Below, one piece after another: positions 34,163 to 46,086 of a stretch of 64,000 bases of DNA. The stretch is from NCBI GenBank assembly GCA_006384855.1, contig VCJN01000308.1, positions 496,001 to 560,000 on the forward strand, written 5' to 3'. This DNA comes from Tetraselmis striata (taxonomy: Eukaryota > Chlorophyta > Chlorodendrophyceae > Chlorodendrales > Chlorodendraceae). Every line of letters begins with the position of its first letter. The stretch's first letter is position 1. Both the position numbers and the translations under genes were made by a program. A model generated the notes under the pieces. It was not told the origin of the DNA, did no database searches, and saw nothing but the letters and a program-made list of their open reading frames with translations.

Positions 34163-35187
34163 TCCCCCTACCTCTTGGGTTGAGCGGAGGAAAAGGAGGA
34201 CCGCGTCCGAAATCGCCTGGAATACGAGAGAATCGATACCGGTTGCAATACGGTTTTATGATGGATTTTTAGGCGTCCTCATTCCGTCCGTCCGTCCGTC
34301 CTCCGTCCTCCGTCCGTCCGTCCGTCCTCCGTCATACGCGCTTCGTGTATGAACCGTCATACGTTCGGTGTTCGCTCGTTTGATTTCACGGTGCATGTAC
34401 GAGTACGGTTCATTTCTGAATAGATGCGCGTGTATTCTAGCCCAGGCAAGTCATATATCCGTCTGATACGCCAAAATAACGCGGTACCGCAGCGCGTTTT
34501 TACCGCTGAATCAGCAAGCGAGACGTGCCCACCTCTTTTATTCTTGGTCCAAGTACATGCTGTAAAATGATGATGTAAAAAGGGGTCGCCGCGGTGCGGG
34601 GGCAGTCCGCCGACCCGGGGCCCGGCGTCCGTCGACGGACGGGCGACGGTCGAACGACGGCGTCCGGCGTCCGGCGTCCGGCGTCCGGTGCCGGTACAGG
34701 CGGCGGGCACGGCGATTCGCGGCGTGCCCGCCCCGTAGACCTGACGACCGGCCCGACCTGCGCGGCCTCGTGCGGGATGCGGGCCGCCTGTAGGCGGCTT
34801 GTACTGTATTGCTGATCTTGTAATGCTTTTTTGGGGGGGGGGAGGGGGGGGGGGGGGGGAGGGGGGGGGGGGGGGAATACTGCTTTAATGGGGGGTAATA
34901 CCGCTAAATTAGCGGTGGGTTGGGTACCGGCCTTTTTGTAATGCACCAGTAGTCAGCGGCAAGCTTTTATGCGGCTTGTATATTTAATCTGTTTTACTAC
35001 AGATTAATACGTGTCTTAAGAAATAAAATTACTGACAAATCTAACGCTAAAAGCAGTATTACCCAGAAAAACACAGAATTACAAGATCAGCACTACAAGC
35101 CGGCTAAAAGCGGCTCGCATCCCGCACCAGGCTCAACCCAAGAGGTAGGGGCACCTCCACAAATCCCCGGCGCGAAGCGCCGCTTAG
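34163..35187 (+). mobile_element. Helitron2-like non-autonomous element, copy D
   Basis: Same family as the copies at 7744-9981: left end CCCCCTACCTCTTGGGTTGAG, its inverse at 35132-35151, and a tail with hairpin 35168-35182 then CTTAG at 35183-35187. Flanks are CCAGT and TAATT. It carries a CCGT/CCTCCGT simple-repeat expansion (34276-34332) and an oligo(G) stretch (34842-34875) not seen in the other copies. No protein is encoded. Confidence 0.62.
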
Positions 35188-37460
35188 TAATTATAAAATA
35201 CCCAACTGGTTTTTCCACAGCCAATAAATGCCACGGGGGGGGAGGGGGGGGGGGGGGGTGTTGACTCTCATCTTAAAAGCAGACGGCATATTGCCGACAC
35301 GACTTATCATTTTCCCCACGTTCAATAGCGATCGTGCACGCCGCGCTATCACAAGACTCTGCCGGATACCTAGCAGCCGACGTGATGCAACTCGCCGCTG
35401 TGGAGGGTTCGAGCTTCAATCTCATTTTATTTGGAGTGTCTCCGCGTACTGCTGGCGCTCGACGACGGCTTCGCTGATGGGGCGCGTGACACGCTCCCGG
35501 ACCTACCCCCCAGCCTCGATGGTATCGAATCCTGACCTACTGGCAAGCAGCTTCGAGCGCTTCGGTATAAACTACAATATTTTTTAGATTTGCTCGCGAC
35601 TGGGCAGAGTTAGATTTCGAGCTGGTAGTCATTCACCGCCTCTGCCGTCGGCTCGCGCTGCCCTCTGGCTCGTTGCTCGCCCGGTTGACAGCCGACACCG
35701 CAGATGAGTACTGCTATTATCTGCGTGCTGGTGATGGAGGATTCTTTGATATGCGAGGCAATCGGGCCGGAATCTCGAATACGGCACCCCTCATCTCTGT
35801 CTCCAGCCGCCGACTCCTTGTTATGTTCCTTTCCTAGCCTGATAGGCTACTGCTAAAAGGCTAAGATTGTAAAGAGGACACCGTTAATTTTCAAATGGTG
35901 TATATAAGTGTCGACTTCGCCATCGGCAGCGCGGGATATCTACCCGTTCGATCGACAACCCTCTTATCGAGATATTTGGTTTGAATAGATATGTAGGCCA
36001 CTTCTTCCATTCACCGCTGTGACTATCCGTACAAGAATGCCAGGCACCTCGCGAATATGGTAGTGGATATGCATCGCGGCCACCTGCTGGCTTCGATAAG
36101 AAAATGCCTTCGATGCTAGACCACTGCCTGAGTCTGATGCTGCTGTTGGATCAGGCCGCAGTGACGACCCACATCTGATCGGACAAGGAGGGCATGCAAA
36201 ATATGCAGCAAAACTGGCGGTGCACGACGTCGACGGCGGCGACATGGACATCCGAAAATGCGGCGCCCACCAAGCCTGCTGCTTGACCTAATGGTTGAGA
36301 GCCCACGGCACGGCCCCAGCCAGAACGCAGCCACGCAGAACCTGAGGACTGGGTAACGGGGCGATAATTACACGGCTCAGCTGACACAATGTCAGAATGG
36401 CGCCTATCAGGCCCAAGCCACCGGAAATGGCGGGCCCGCAGAGGAGGGGGCGCTATTTAACGTGGTGAACTACTGGCCATGTTTGACATCCCCCAAAACG
36501 GTAATAGATAGCCCACATTGCGCCCTATCAACCCTGACCTACCTTCACTCTCCTCCGCATGTACACTTCCCAGGGAGGTCATGTGCATTATACCCGCTCC
36601 CTGGCTGCCCTCAAAAAGGGTGTATATAATATAAAATAGAGAAGGGGGCACACTATTATTGAACGTCGTGAACTACTGGCCATGTTTCACATCCCAAAGA
36701 CCGGCAATGCTTACGTTGCCCCCTATCAACCCTAACCTACCTTCACTCTAATCCGCATGTTTATCTCCCTGGGAGGTCATGTGCATTACACCCGCTCCCT
36801 GGCTGCCCTCAAAAAGGGTGTGCCCAGGGGGGGGGGGGGGGCGGGGGGCGTGAGTAGGATTGTCATACCCTAGATCGCCACTGAGGCGCCGTCCTTTGCC
36901 CCTACACCCCATGTCCATCGCTCGGTGTAGTGTGCTGGCAATCTGTGGCACAAAGCAGGCCAACACGCATGCCGGCAGTGGCGTCACTTTAGCGACCCGC
37001 GTGCTCTACGCTCCTGGCAACACAGCGAGTCAACGATACGGACATGCCTACTATATTACCAATTCTCCCGCCTTAGTTCTCGCTGGACTGCTAGCAGATG
37101 GGATTTTGGCTCTCCTATCATGCGGCAGCAGACTCCGGGAAGTGGTGTGTTTGTATGAATAAGCCTGGCATGATGTGGCACGCGAGACAGAATAAACCAG
37201 CAGGGAACTCGTTCCATGATGCAGTGTGCCTGATGGCATTGCACCCATCAATCTACTGCTACTATTGATCGATAATAAAAATTGATTATTTCATGGATGA
37301 CACTAACCAATAGTTCTACAACGTGTTGCTATATCAGCATGCATGTCCGGCCTGTAGTTGCTTTATCAATTTTCGTGTACGCGTTCTCATTATTACCAGG
37401 ATGGGGTGCCAACCAATTCTGTGCCCAATTGTGCCCTGCTTCATTCAGACACAGGGGATG
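35188..37460. other. intergenic region with a diverged direct duplication
   Basis: No gene supported. A ~173-bp segment at about 36452-36624 recurs at about 36655-36827, spaced 203 bp. Both contain CTCAAAAAGGGTGT. Oligo(G) runs are at 35234-35258 and 36829-36847. Confidence 0.5.
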
Positions 37461-40400
37461 CTACACCCACAGCACCTGCTTCTTCACTAGCGTGGCATCC
37501 TGGTGCGCAAAGAGGGCTCGCTCAGCTTCGGTGCATGTACGCAGCTGGTGGAGGTGACCCCGCAGGTGCGCCGACAGCCCGCCCACTTCAGCCGGGTGTT
37601 GGCTGAGATCGCGCGGCAGCAGCGCCACCTGCACTGGCGTGCCCTGCAAATCCATCTCGCACAGCCACCACGTGCCGCCGCTGCTGGCATCCGCGGCCAG
37701 GTCCGACGTGCCCGCCTCTGGAACTGTGTCATGGGCAGGGCTGCTTCCGGGCACGTGCGGGCCCACCAGGCGCCGGATGCTCCACAGGGATGGCGCGCCG
37801 CTCTCCATGAAGGATGGCCGCCCCATGAGGAAGCGCGTGCTGGTGCCGCTACCGCTGAGCGTGGCGTCCCAGCCAGAGTTGTCAATCAGCAGCACCGGCG
37901 GCTGGCTGTCCACCGGGTCTCGCGCCAGCTGCGCGGACAGCTCCAGCATGAAGGTAGTGCTGACGCCCACGTGCTCAAACAAGACCTTGAAGAAGGGCTG
38001 GCCCAGTGCTACCGCCTTGTCCGCCGAGCGCGCCGCGCTACGGGAGGCGCAAAACTCTGGAAAGGCGCGGCGCTGCTGAGCTGTGGTGCGCTGCACCGCG
38101 GCCGCCTCGTCGCCCGGAAGCACCCAGGCGTATGAGGCAAGGTCGTCCATGCCGTGCGCGTCATGCAGGTTGGCTAGGCCGGACAGCGCACTGCGTGAGG
38201 GGGCGTCACCGCACAGAGTGCAGCGCCCGTCCAGGTGGATGCAGGTGGTGCGCTGGTTCAGCATGCACTCCTGCAGCGTCCACGTGCGGCGGCTGTAGGC
38301 GCCCTCGCCGTCAGACAAGCCGGTGGCGGTCTCCACAACCAGCACGAGCTTTGCGGAGGCGTAGACGGCCGTCATGGTCGGGATGAGCCGCCGGCTGGCG
38401 ATCTCCTTGAGCGCCGTGGTGTGCTGGTCGTCGCCGTCCACGGGCTGCGGCACGCTGAGGCTGTCGAGCCAGACGTAGGTGCAGCCTGCCTGGCGTGCGG
38501 CCAGCGCGGCGCGGTACAGCTGCATCGGCGGCATCATGACCTGGCAGGCGCGGGTGTGCCCGCCACGCTCCCGCACATGCAGCGTCCATGCTGCGGCCAT
38601 GTCCCACCGGCAACTGACCGCTGCGGCGCTCAGCACGCGCGTTGTCGTGGCCACAAACGACTCCTCCACCGGGATGTTGAAGGTTAGCGCGTTGAGCAGG
38701 CTGGCTGTGGAAAAGATGAGACCGGCGCCGATGCTGCCGCCCTCGCTGGCCTCCTTCAGGATCATGGCCTGGTCTGCGTAAACCAAGCCACCAAAGAGCA
38801 TCATGTAGCCAATGGCGATGGCCACCAGCCCCGCCGCAGACATGACCACCATAGCGGGCACGCTGCTAGTGATGGGCAACTCGGTCACCGGCCACGTGAT
38901 GAGGCCCACTGCAAGGAAGCCCACGGTGAATAGGAAGCTTGACGGCATGGTTGCGGCCCAGTAGCGCCACTTGTTTGCCAGCAGCTTCACCGCCGCAGGT
39001 CCATTGACACACAGCTCCAGCGCACCCCCCGGCAGAGCGCGCAGTCCGCGGGCCACCACCACCGGCAGATTGGTGTTCAGACGCCCCGCAGCCGTCACTG
39101 TCAGCAATAAGCGTGAGCCCCGGCTGCTAACGTGAGGCCCAGCACGTGGCGCGGGAAGATCAGCCCAGGTGGTTCTGCGCTTGGACAGGTTTTCCGTGGG
39201 TGTATCTCCACCCCGGAGCTGGTGCGTCCCGAACGCGGCCTTCAAGGACTCCAGCGTGGGCGGAGCCCCCAGGTTCTTGCGCAGCGCGGTGGTGATGGAG
39301 AGCTGGCCCCGCATGCCACCTGCCGGACCGCTTTCAAGGCGGCTATCCGTAGCAGAGCGCTGAAGGGTGGCTGGCGAGGGCAGTGGGCATATTTCCGGGA
39401 TATCCTTCATGTCGTCACCTTCCGGCACGCTGCTTGCCGCGCCCTGTTCAAGGCAGCTATCCGTAGCAGAGCGTTGAAAGGCAGCTGGCAAGGGCGGCTG
39501 GCAAGGGCTGGCAGGGCTTGTCTTGGAGATAGCCATAAGGGTGTTGTCTGTAGTCCTGCTCCTGGACAGTTCAGCCCTGCGCGAAATGGATACCTGTACG
39601 GTCGGCATGCCATCCAGAGAATCAGGAACCTGCCCAGGGAGGACCTGCTGCGCGCTGTCCATCAGGCTGCAACCGTCACGGGTGGTATCCAGGCCGGCAC
39701 GCGTCCCAACGTCTGGACCCACGCCAACTCCGGCTCCGTGGGGGACAGCTGACAGCAACGGGTGCGCGCGTGCGGGAAGCGTGCCCTGAGCGCTGCCTTC
39801 CATCTCCCTCAGAATCGCATCTTTGGCTGATGAGAGGTCGCCCTTTGTGTGAAACGCGCACTCTGCCTGGACAAACGCCCCACTGGACATGTGCACCATG
39901 AGCCCCTCGACCTGCGGCTCCCCATCCACATCGCCAGCCAGCTGCATATACCGGGGCGACGCGCTGAAGCTTGGTTCCGGGGCCGCCGCGCTGACAAGCC
40001 GTGACCTGTTAGTGCTGCCGTGGCGACTGGCGCTATTGGGGCGGCTCCTGCGCCCTAGGAGGGCATTCTCATGCTTGCCCATGTTGGCATACCGAGGCAG
40101 CACATAGAAGAGCAGCAGAATGTAGGCCACTGTCTGTGTGTACAGCACGTACATCACATAATTCATCGCTACTCCCCGCCAGGCCGCCAGGCCGGGCAGC
40201 AACAGGAATAGGTAAACCGCCAGCAGCCCCGCTGCATTGAACACCAGCAGCACAAAGCGAGCGTGGAAGCCTTCGTGGGAAAACGTGATGCCGGCGTAGC
40301 CCTTGCGCGCCGCCGCAGCCTTGAAGGCGGACGTGCATGAGACAACGTCAAGCCCAAGCCCGATGGGCAGGTTTATGTAGAACGGGAGAACCCACATGTA

Positions 40401-41310
40401 GGCAGCGCTGCCGGGGAGGGCGGTGTAGCGGAAGTGCAACCCAATGGTGCCGAACGTGATCACCATCACAAACACAATGTAGATTATGCATATCCAGGTC
40501 CAGGTGAACGCCTTCAACATCACAGAGTAGACGTAGCCCTCCTGAAGAACAAATGCCTGCATGATGCGCGCGAGTCAGGGTTAAGCGGGCGCTACTCAGC
40601 TAAAAGCAGGAGGAGATGCATCCATAGGAGTCTACCTGCCTGCTCGCCTGCCTAGTCGAGCAAAATACATGACATGACATGACATGACATGACATGACAT
40701 GACATGACATGACATGACATGACATGACATGACATGACATGACATGACATGACATGACATGACATGACATGACATGACATGACATGACATGTCATGACAT
40801 GACATGACATGACATGACATGACATGACGCCGTTACTGAGTTAATTGTGCTTGCAAGACTGTTTATCGCACCCGCCATACTCTGACTACAATCATCCGGG
40901 TGCAAATGTGCGGATGTGTCTTCTGCGCGGTTCATGCGTGTACGTACATATGCTGGATTTTATGTATTTCTAATTGATTTCCTTTACTTTTGATCATTAC
41001 TAGCGTGGCGTCTAACCCCGCTTTCGACCAGACACCTCGTGAGCGGGACGATAGCGTAGTCGTCAATATCTGCGCCATATACGGCGTCCTAGCCTGCAAT
41101 AAAAGTGTCTGCTTATCTATATGCAATGATGCGGTTTTGGGGAGGGGGTCGCGCGACCACCTTGAACTTGGTGCCCGTTCTCTCTCGCCGGATCCATATG
41201 CGGCAACAGGCAAAGGCCCACGACAAGGGCGCAGTGATAGCGAAGACCACGCTCCACGGGTGCTCGAAACGCACTGCGAAAGTCGCTGTGAGGGGCGGCA
41301 TGATGGGCAT
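37461..41310 (-). CDS. multi-pass membrane protein with HET-like domain (HET gene 2), two exons
   Basis: Exon 2 (40556-37461) is one open frame of 1,031 residues plus stop. Its acceptor CATGCAG has a TTAACCCTGAC branch-like site just upstream. A candidate exon 1 (41310-41161, ATG at 41310, MPIMPPLT..) ends TTCAAG before GTGGTC and joins in phase, giving about 1,081 residues. Exon 2 starts with four hydrophobic helices (to about residue 160), then a ~350-residue Ser/Pro-rich disordered loop holding two copies of an FQRSATDS-type motif, two more helices (about 525-580), then the HET-like domain: SCRWD, YVWLDSLSVPQ, MTAVYASAK, RTWTLQECML. A ~300-residue tail follows. Same family as HET gene 1. 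The start ATG could instead be the one next to the acceptor. Confidence 0.78.
40668..40828 (+). repeat. (ATGAC)n microsatellite
   Basis: About 32 five-base units with one inverted unit (ATGTC near 40790), inside the inferred intron 40557-41160 of HET gene 2. Confidence 0.95.
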
Positions 41311-41430
41311 TCGGGTAAGCGTACTCAGAGACTTGCCGTCGGCATTATCATGCGCTTAGTAGTCCTATGACTGTATGTTGGTACGTTATTCAGCTGGGGG
41401 TTGGGCCAGTTTCGACCGGTACAGCGCGAC

Positions 41431-41461
<31 letters not shown>

Positions 41462-42273
41462 GCGGCTCCCCTCGCGCCCGACGTGCACCGGTATTAAATG
41501 AAATACGAAGAATAGACTAGCAGTCTGCGCTTGAGTTCGCGGCGGGAGGCTGCACTTCGACCCGCTTTCTCGTACCGTCGTTGGCGAGTGCACATGATTC
41601 GGGGGCTGCTTATCGATAGGTGATGGGTAAACAGGTTATGTGTGCTTGCGATGGGCGGCGCCCTTTCCTCGCCGGTGTAAAGCGATGGTAACGTGTCGCA
41701 TGTCATACGACATAGGCTGACAGGCCGGGAGAACTACGGTTTCCAGACGTACCGAGTCGACGAGCAGTGGAGCTTACCCATCGCCAGACTCGCGCATACG
41801 TTTAAAGCCGCCGTGAGGAAGAGGCATACGCTGAATGGCTTGCGATATCGCCGCCCCTTGTTCACAACTTCCGCTAGCGGGCCCACTTGCCCCCACTCGA
41901 TAACCGGCGGGTCAGCCCCAGTGGCGTCGCCGGATCCCGGCATTCTGGCCTCCTCACTACCGCGCCGTATGATTTGTCATGACTATCAAGAGTGTCACCA
42001 TGCACGGTACCCGTGGGCAAGCGTGTACTAATTGCTGCAATCCGGCATGTGCCCCAGGCTGCTAAGTTCTGATGCGATTGGTCATACGTCAAGGTGTCAA
42101 TAGCAACAACTTCGGCAGCGTCAAGTAGCGGTGAGTGAGGAAACGGATGAAACAGGTTGCTGCTGCTCGAGTGTCGCTGGTTGCAACCAGAATGGCACCG
42201 TCGCGGCTTTCTTGCCCGTACGGTAGTTCGGTGAAATATTGGTGAAATCGGTGAAATCTGTGAAATACATATA
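41311..42273. other. intergenic region upstream of HET gene 2
   Basis: No gene supported. An oligo(C) run of about 30 bases lies at 41432-41461. Confidence 0.45.
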
Positions 42274-42700
42274 TTTCAAAATGCAATCGAGTCCAGTTTT
42301 GCCAATAATATGCGGAGGCTGATTTACACGATAAATCGCCATTTTATGGCTAGGGAGGTTCGGCGAAAGGGGTTGGAAGTCGGAGGAGGAGCCCGCAGGG
42401 CGGAGGCGGAGGCGGAGGCGGAAACGGGAGGGCGCTGCCGAAGGCAGCGAGCTGGAAGATGGCAGACGAGCTGCTGCTGGTTGTCCTAAGTAGCTTTCCG
42501 GCCGGGAGCGCAGGGCTCGCGGGCGATGGGGCAGCACGTACTGAAACCCAATGTATGGTACCGGTAACCTAACCAATTAAAACCACCGACATACCGTACG
42601 GGTCGCACTAGGACTCTTAAATTGTTGGGAAACCTCATAAACACGTTTAGATCATTTCAACATGCAATCGAGTCTAGTTTTGCCAGCTTACACGCGGTTC
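42274..42700 (+). mobile_element. fragment related to the split-direct-repeat element
   Basis: A 381-bp unit from TTTCAAAATGCAATCGAG (42274) to GTTTAGATCA (42654), followed at once by a second start TTTCAACATGCAATCGAG (42655). The same junction (GATCA then TTTCAAAG) occurs at 54489/54490 in the element 54175-57185. It contains a 7-bp hairpin (42433-42449) at the place of a matching hairpin in that element, then GCTGGAAGATGGCAG. A GGCGGA simple repeat has expanded at 42398-42420. Confidence 0.5.
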
Positions 42701-44989
42701 GTTTACGACTGCGAGCGTGGGAGTCGGCAGGCGTGCCGAACAGACGAAGGCGGAAGATGTCTTGAGTTGTAGCAGGGGTATCGCGCCGAAAGGTTGGAAA
42801 CCTCGATCGAGGCGCAGGCGCACAAAGGACGAGGACGGATGTTGACGGCGCGAGCACCGGCGCGACATAGGCCGGACGTGTCGCGGAGCTATAGCGCCGT
42901 CTCCCGACGGCGCCCTACATAATTTGCCATGCTGGAATCGCAGGCCAATAGGAGCGGCCAAGTTGGCGATGAGTGCCCAGCATAGCAGCGGCACGGGCAC
43001 TAGTAGGACGAGTACAGCTGCGTGCATGGGCGCGCGAGCGCGTCGTGTACAGTCAGCTGAAGTACTGGTACGCTTTACGCGACGCGGCTATAACTCTACA
43101 CTAATTTGTACTGGCGATGCACATTAATATGTGGGGTGGACACCCAATAACCCCGCGGAATGACAGTGGTGTAAGGCCGCTGCCGTCACCAGCGGCGGTC
43201 GTCTCGCCGCCTCGCGTGAAGGGCGGCGCGTGAAACGCACAACGCTTATTTGGGGCGCGGGAACGTGGGACTCAGTATGGTCCTGCCGTACCGCCGGCTC
43301 GTAGGTGTGTTGGGGTCGGTTGTCGGCGACGTCGCACAAGACCCGCCGACTCGGTAAGCTGTCGCCGCGGGTCTTGCTTCGCGGAGTGCGGTCAAGCGGC
43401 CGCCGCTGCTGCACCAGCGACGGCTGCCGACCATCTCACAAGTCACCTATAGTCGGCCTATAATGACGCCACGAAATGCACAAGTCGTGTTATTAGGTGG
43501 CGGAGCCGTTCCCCGGCGGACAGCTCGGAATGTCACAGATGAGATGTCGTGACGTCGGGAGCGGATTGGTCGGCGTAGAGGCCCTTGTAGCCTACGCCGC
43601 CCCGTAACGATGCCAATGATGTCGGGGCGAGGATGCCTGACGAGGCGGCCGCCGCTGATGCACAAGCGATGGTCGCCGAGGTTCCAAATCCGGAGTCGCG
43701 CGGGCAGGGGTAGATATGGCCACCACGAGACGTCAAGTACACCAAGTGGTAGAGCTGACCCCCCCCCCCCCCCCCCCCGCGGCGGGCAGCTGCAGGTTGT
43801 CGTGGTCCTTGTGACGACGGCGTTGCAGTAGGGTGCGTCGAAGACGCGCCGGGACGAGCGCCGCGCATACGCCTCCCACTGCGACCACAGCAAAGAACGT
43901 TGCTGCAACACGTGAAAGGCGAGGGCAACGAGCCCTCTCACAACACCGGGCGGCGCATGAGCGGCGCCACCCCTGTAGCGGACCAATTACGCGGGTAGTT
44001 ACGGAAAACCACAGCGTGTAACGACCTTTGATGCCACGACGCCATGCTGCGAGGACACGCGGGCCGGGTTGAGGTGTTGCAGGACAGCGAGTGACCGCCC
44101 CGACGACACGGACGTCCTCCTCCGTCCGCGCCGATTTGTTGCGGTAGGGGTAGTTGTCGTCGTTGCATGACAACCGTGACGAGTAGCGGCCACGGTGCCG
44201 AGCGCCCTCCACCTCACCTAACCTCAAGAGTTGAATATTGCGAGAAGGTGCTCCACTGCGGGAGCCCACGAAGGCTTATTGTACTGCAACTCGACTTTGG
44301 GTGTCGAGGCTAACACCCCCCCCCCCCCCCCAACCCAAACGGGGGACTTCCGCCCAGCTCCCCGTGTGTAAACGAGGCAAGTTGCGACCGTTTGTAAAAT
44401 TGATTTGAAGAGAATTGAAGATATTTGAAACCAAACATGCCTCGGCGCCTAGCACGTCCTTGCTCTCTCTCCCACGGGAGGCGGTTGGGGTCTACTGTCC
44501 GCAACCTGCCATACAGTGGCCAGTTCAGGTCGCGGCTGTCGACTTGGGGTGCCACGTGTGCGTCTGGGTGTGTGTACTATGCGCTCGATCGCCCATTGGC
44601 AGGGCATCCCACCACCCTCGCGTCGCCATCGCGCAATTCGCGTCCTTCCGCGCTGCAGTGAGTAGCAACCGGTGCCGTGCAGTGTCGTGCCACGGAAAAA
44701 AACCCCGGTCACAACTGGGCTCGTTTGCATACAGGGTGACCCGGCGTTTTAAGGCGGCAGCCCCGTAGCGATTGCATACGGGGCGTCCCAGTATACATAC
44801 AAGACCATAATGGGCGATCTGTTTGTATACATGGCTCATATCCATATCACATGAGTCATGTATGTATGCGGGCAGTCCCGTGTGCATGCGGGGACGCCCC
44901 GTATACTCACGGGGATTCGGGTGAACCCGTATGTACACAGCGCGCCCCGTGTACATACGGTGTCTTGTGGAATACGAGTCTTTACATAT
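42701..44989. other. intergenic region
   Basis: No gene supported. Oligo(C) runs at 43761-43778 and 44317-44332. 44760-44960 contains several copies of a CCCCGTATACATACGG-like palindromic motif in both orientations. Confidence 0.45.
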
Positions 44990-45046
44990 ATATAACAAGA
45001 AAACAAAGTTAATTTTCTTGTTATATAAGAAAATTAACTTTGTTTT
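44990..45046. repeat. overlapping palindromes (two alternative hairpins)
   Basis: The arm TTTTCTTGTTATAT (45013-45026) pairs with ATATAACAAGAAAA (44990-45003). A second perfect 20-bp pair is 45000-45019 with 45027-45046. The two share bases and so exclude each other. Confidence 0.85.
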
Positions 45047-45117
45047 TTTTCAAAAAAAACAAAAAACAAAGTGACCTTGAGTCCCGTGATGTGCAACGTA
45101 TCAGTATCATAAAAGGG

Positions 45118-46000
45118 CACTCTCCATAACGGTTGTATGTGCAACGCCGTGCTGCAGAGTGCCCTGCCGCGCAGCAGCAGTCCACTCTGACAGCTGCCGT
45201 CATTGCCGCGCTGCAGCCGTTATTGTATTTATGTTTCTTGCAGCACGGCGGCGCTGTATGTGCAACGCCGTGCTGCAGAGTGCCCTGCCGCGCAGCAGCA
45301 GTCCCCTCTGACTGCCGCCGGCATTGCCGCGCTGCAGCCGGTATTGTATGTCTGTTTTATTATGTTTTTTGCAGCACGGCAGCGCTTTATGTGCAACGCC
45401 GTCCTGTAGAGTGCCCTGCCGCGCAACACCAGTCCACTCTGACTGCTGCCGGCATTGCTGCGCTGCAACCTATATTGTATATATGTTTCTTGCAGCACGG
45501 CGGCGCTGTATGTGCAACGCCGTGCTGCAGCAGTCCTCTCTGACTGCTGCCGGCATTGCCGCGCTGCAGCCGTTATTGTATTGATGTTTCTTGCAACACG
45601 ACAGCGTTGTATGTGCAACGCCGCCCTGTAGAGTGCCCTGCCGCGCAGCAGCAGTCCCCTCTGCCTGCTGCCGGCATTGCCGCGCTGCAGCCGGTATTGT
45701 ATATCTGTTTTATTATGTTTCTTGCAGCACGCACGGCAGCGCTGTACGTGCAACGCCGTGCTGCATAGTGCCCTGCCGCGCAGCAGCAGTCCATCTGACT
45801 GCTGCCGGCATTGCTGCGCCGCAGTCTGTATTGTATATCCGTTTCTTGCAGCACGGCGGCGCTGTATGTGCAACGCCGTGCTGCAGCAGTCCCCTCTGAC
45901 TGCTGCCGGCATTGCCGCGTTGCAGCCGGTATTGTATTGATGTTTCTTGCAGCACGGCAACGCTGTATGTGCAACGCTGTGCTGCAGAATGCCATGCATG
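45118..46000 (+). repeat. satellite with higher-order repeat structure
   Basis: Monomers start (GTATGTGCAACG) at about 45135, 45256, 45387, 45508, 45609, 45743, 45864 and 45964. Spacings are 121, 131, 121, 101, 134, 121 and 100 bp, so a three-monomer block of about 354 bp repeats. Each monomer has an 11-bp inverted repeat GCAGCACGGCG/CGCCGTGCTGC around a 15-nt loop. Long open frames here result from the repeat, not from coding. Confidence 0.85.
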
Positions 46001-46086
46001 TAAGTAGGACTGCAATGACTCTCTCGTCTGTCCCCGCCGGGGAGAGGGATGACACATCACACAATTATTCGAATTGGTAGTCGCAG

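Noticed and set aside
37487-39789. Many long open frames on plus across HET gene 2
   Set aside because: They are the GC-rich shadow of the minus-strand gene, with Arg/Pro/Ala-rich composition and no domains.
40600-40820. Frame of repeated MSCHV units
   Set aside because: It is translation of the ATGAC microsatellite in an intron.
45133-45999. Long frames on both strands over the satellite
   Set aside because: They arise from the repeat; monomer lengths are mostly not multiples of three and the frames differ between monomers.
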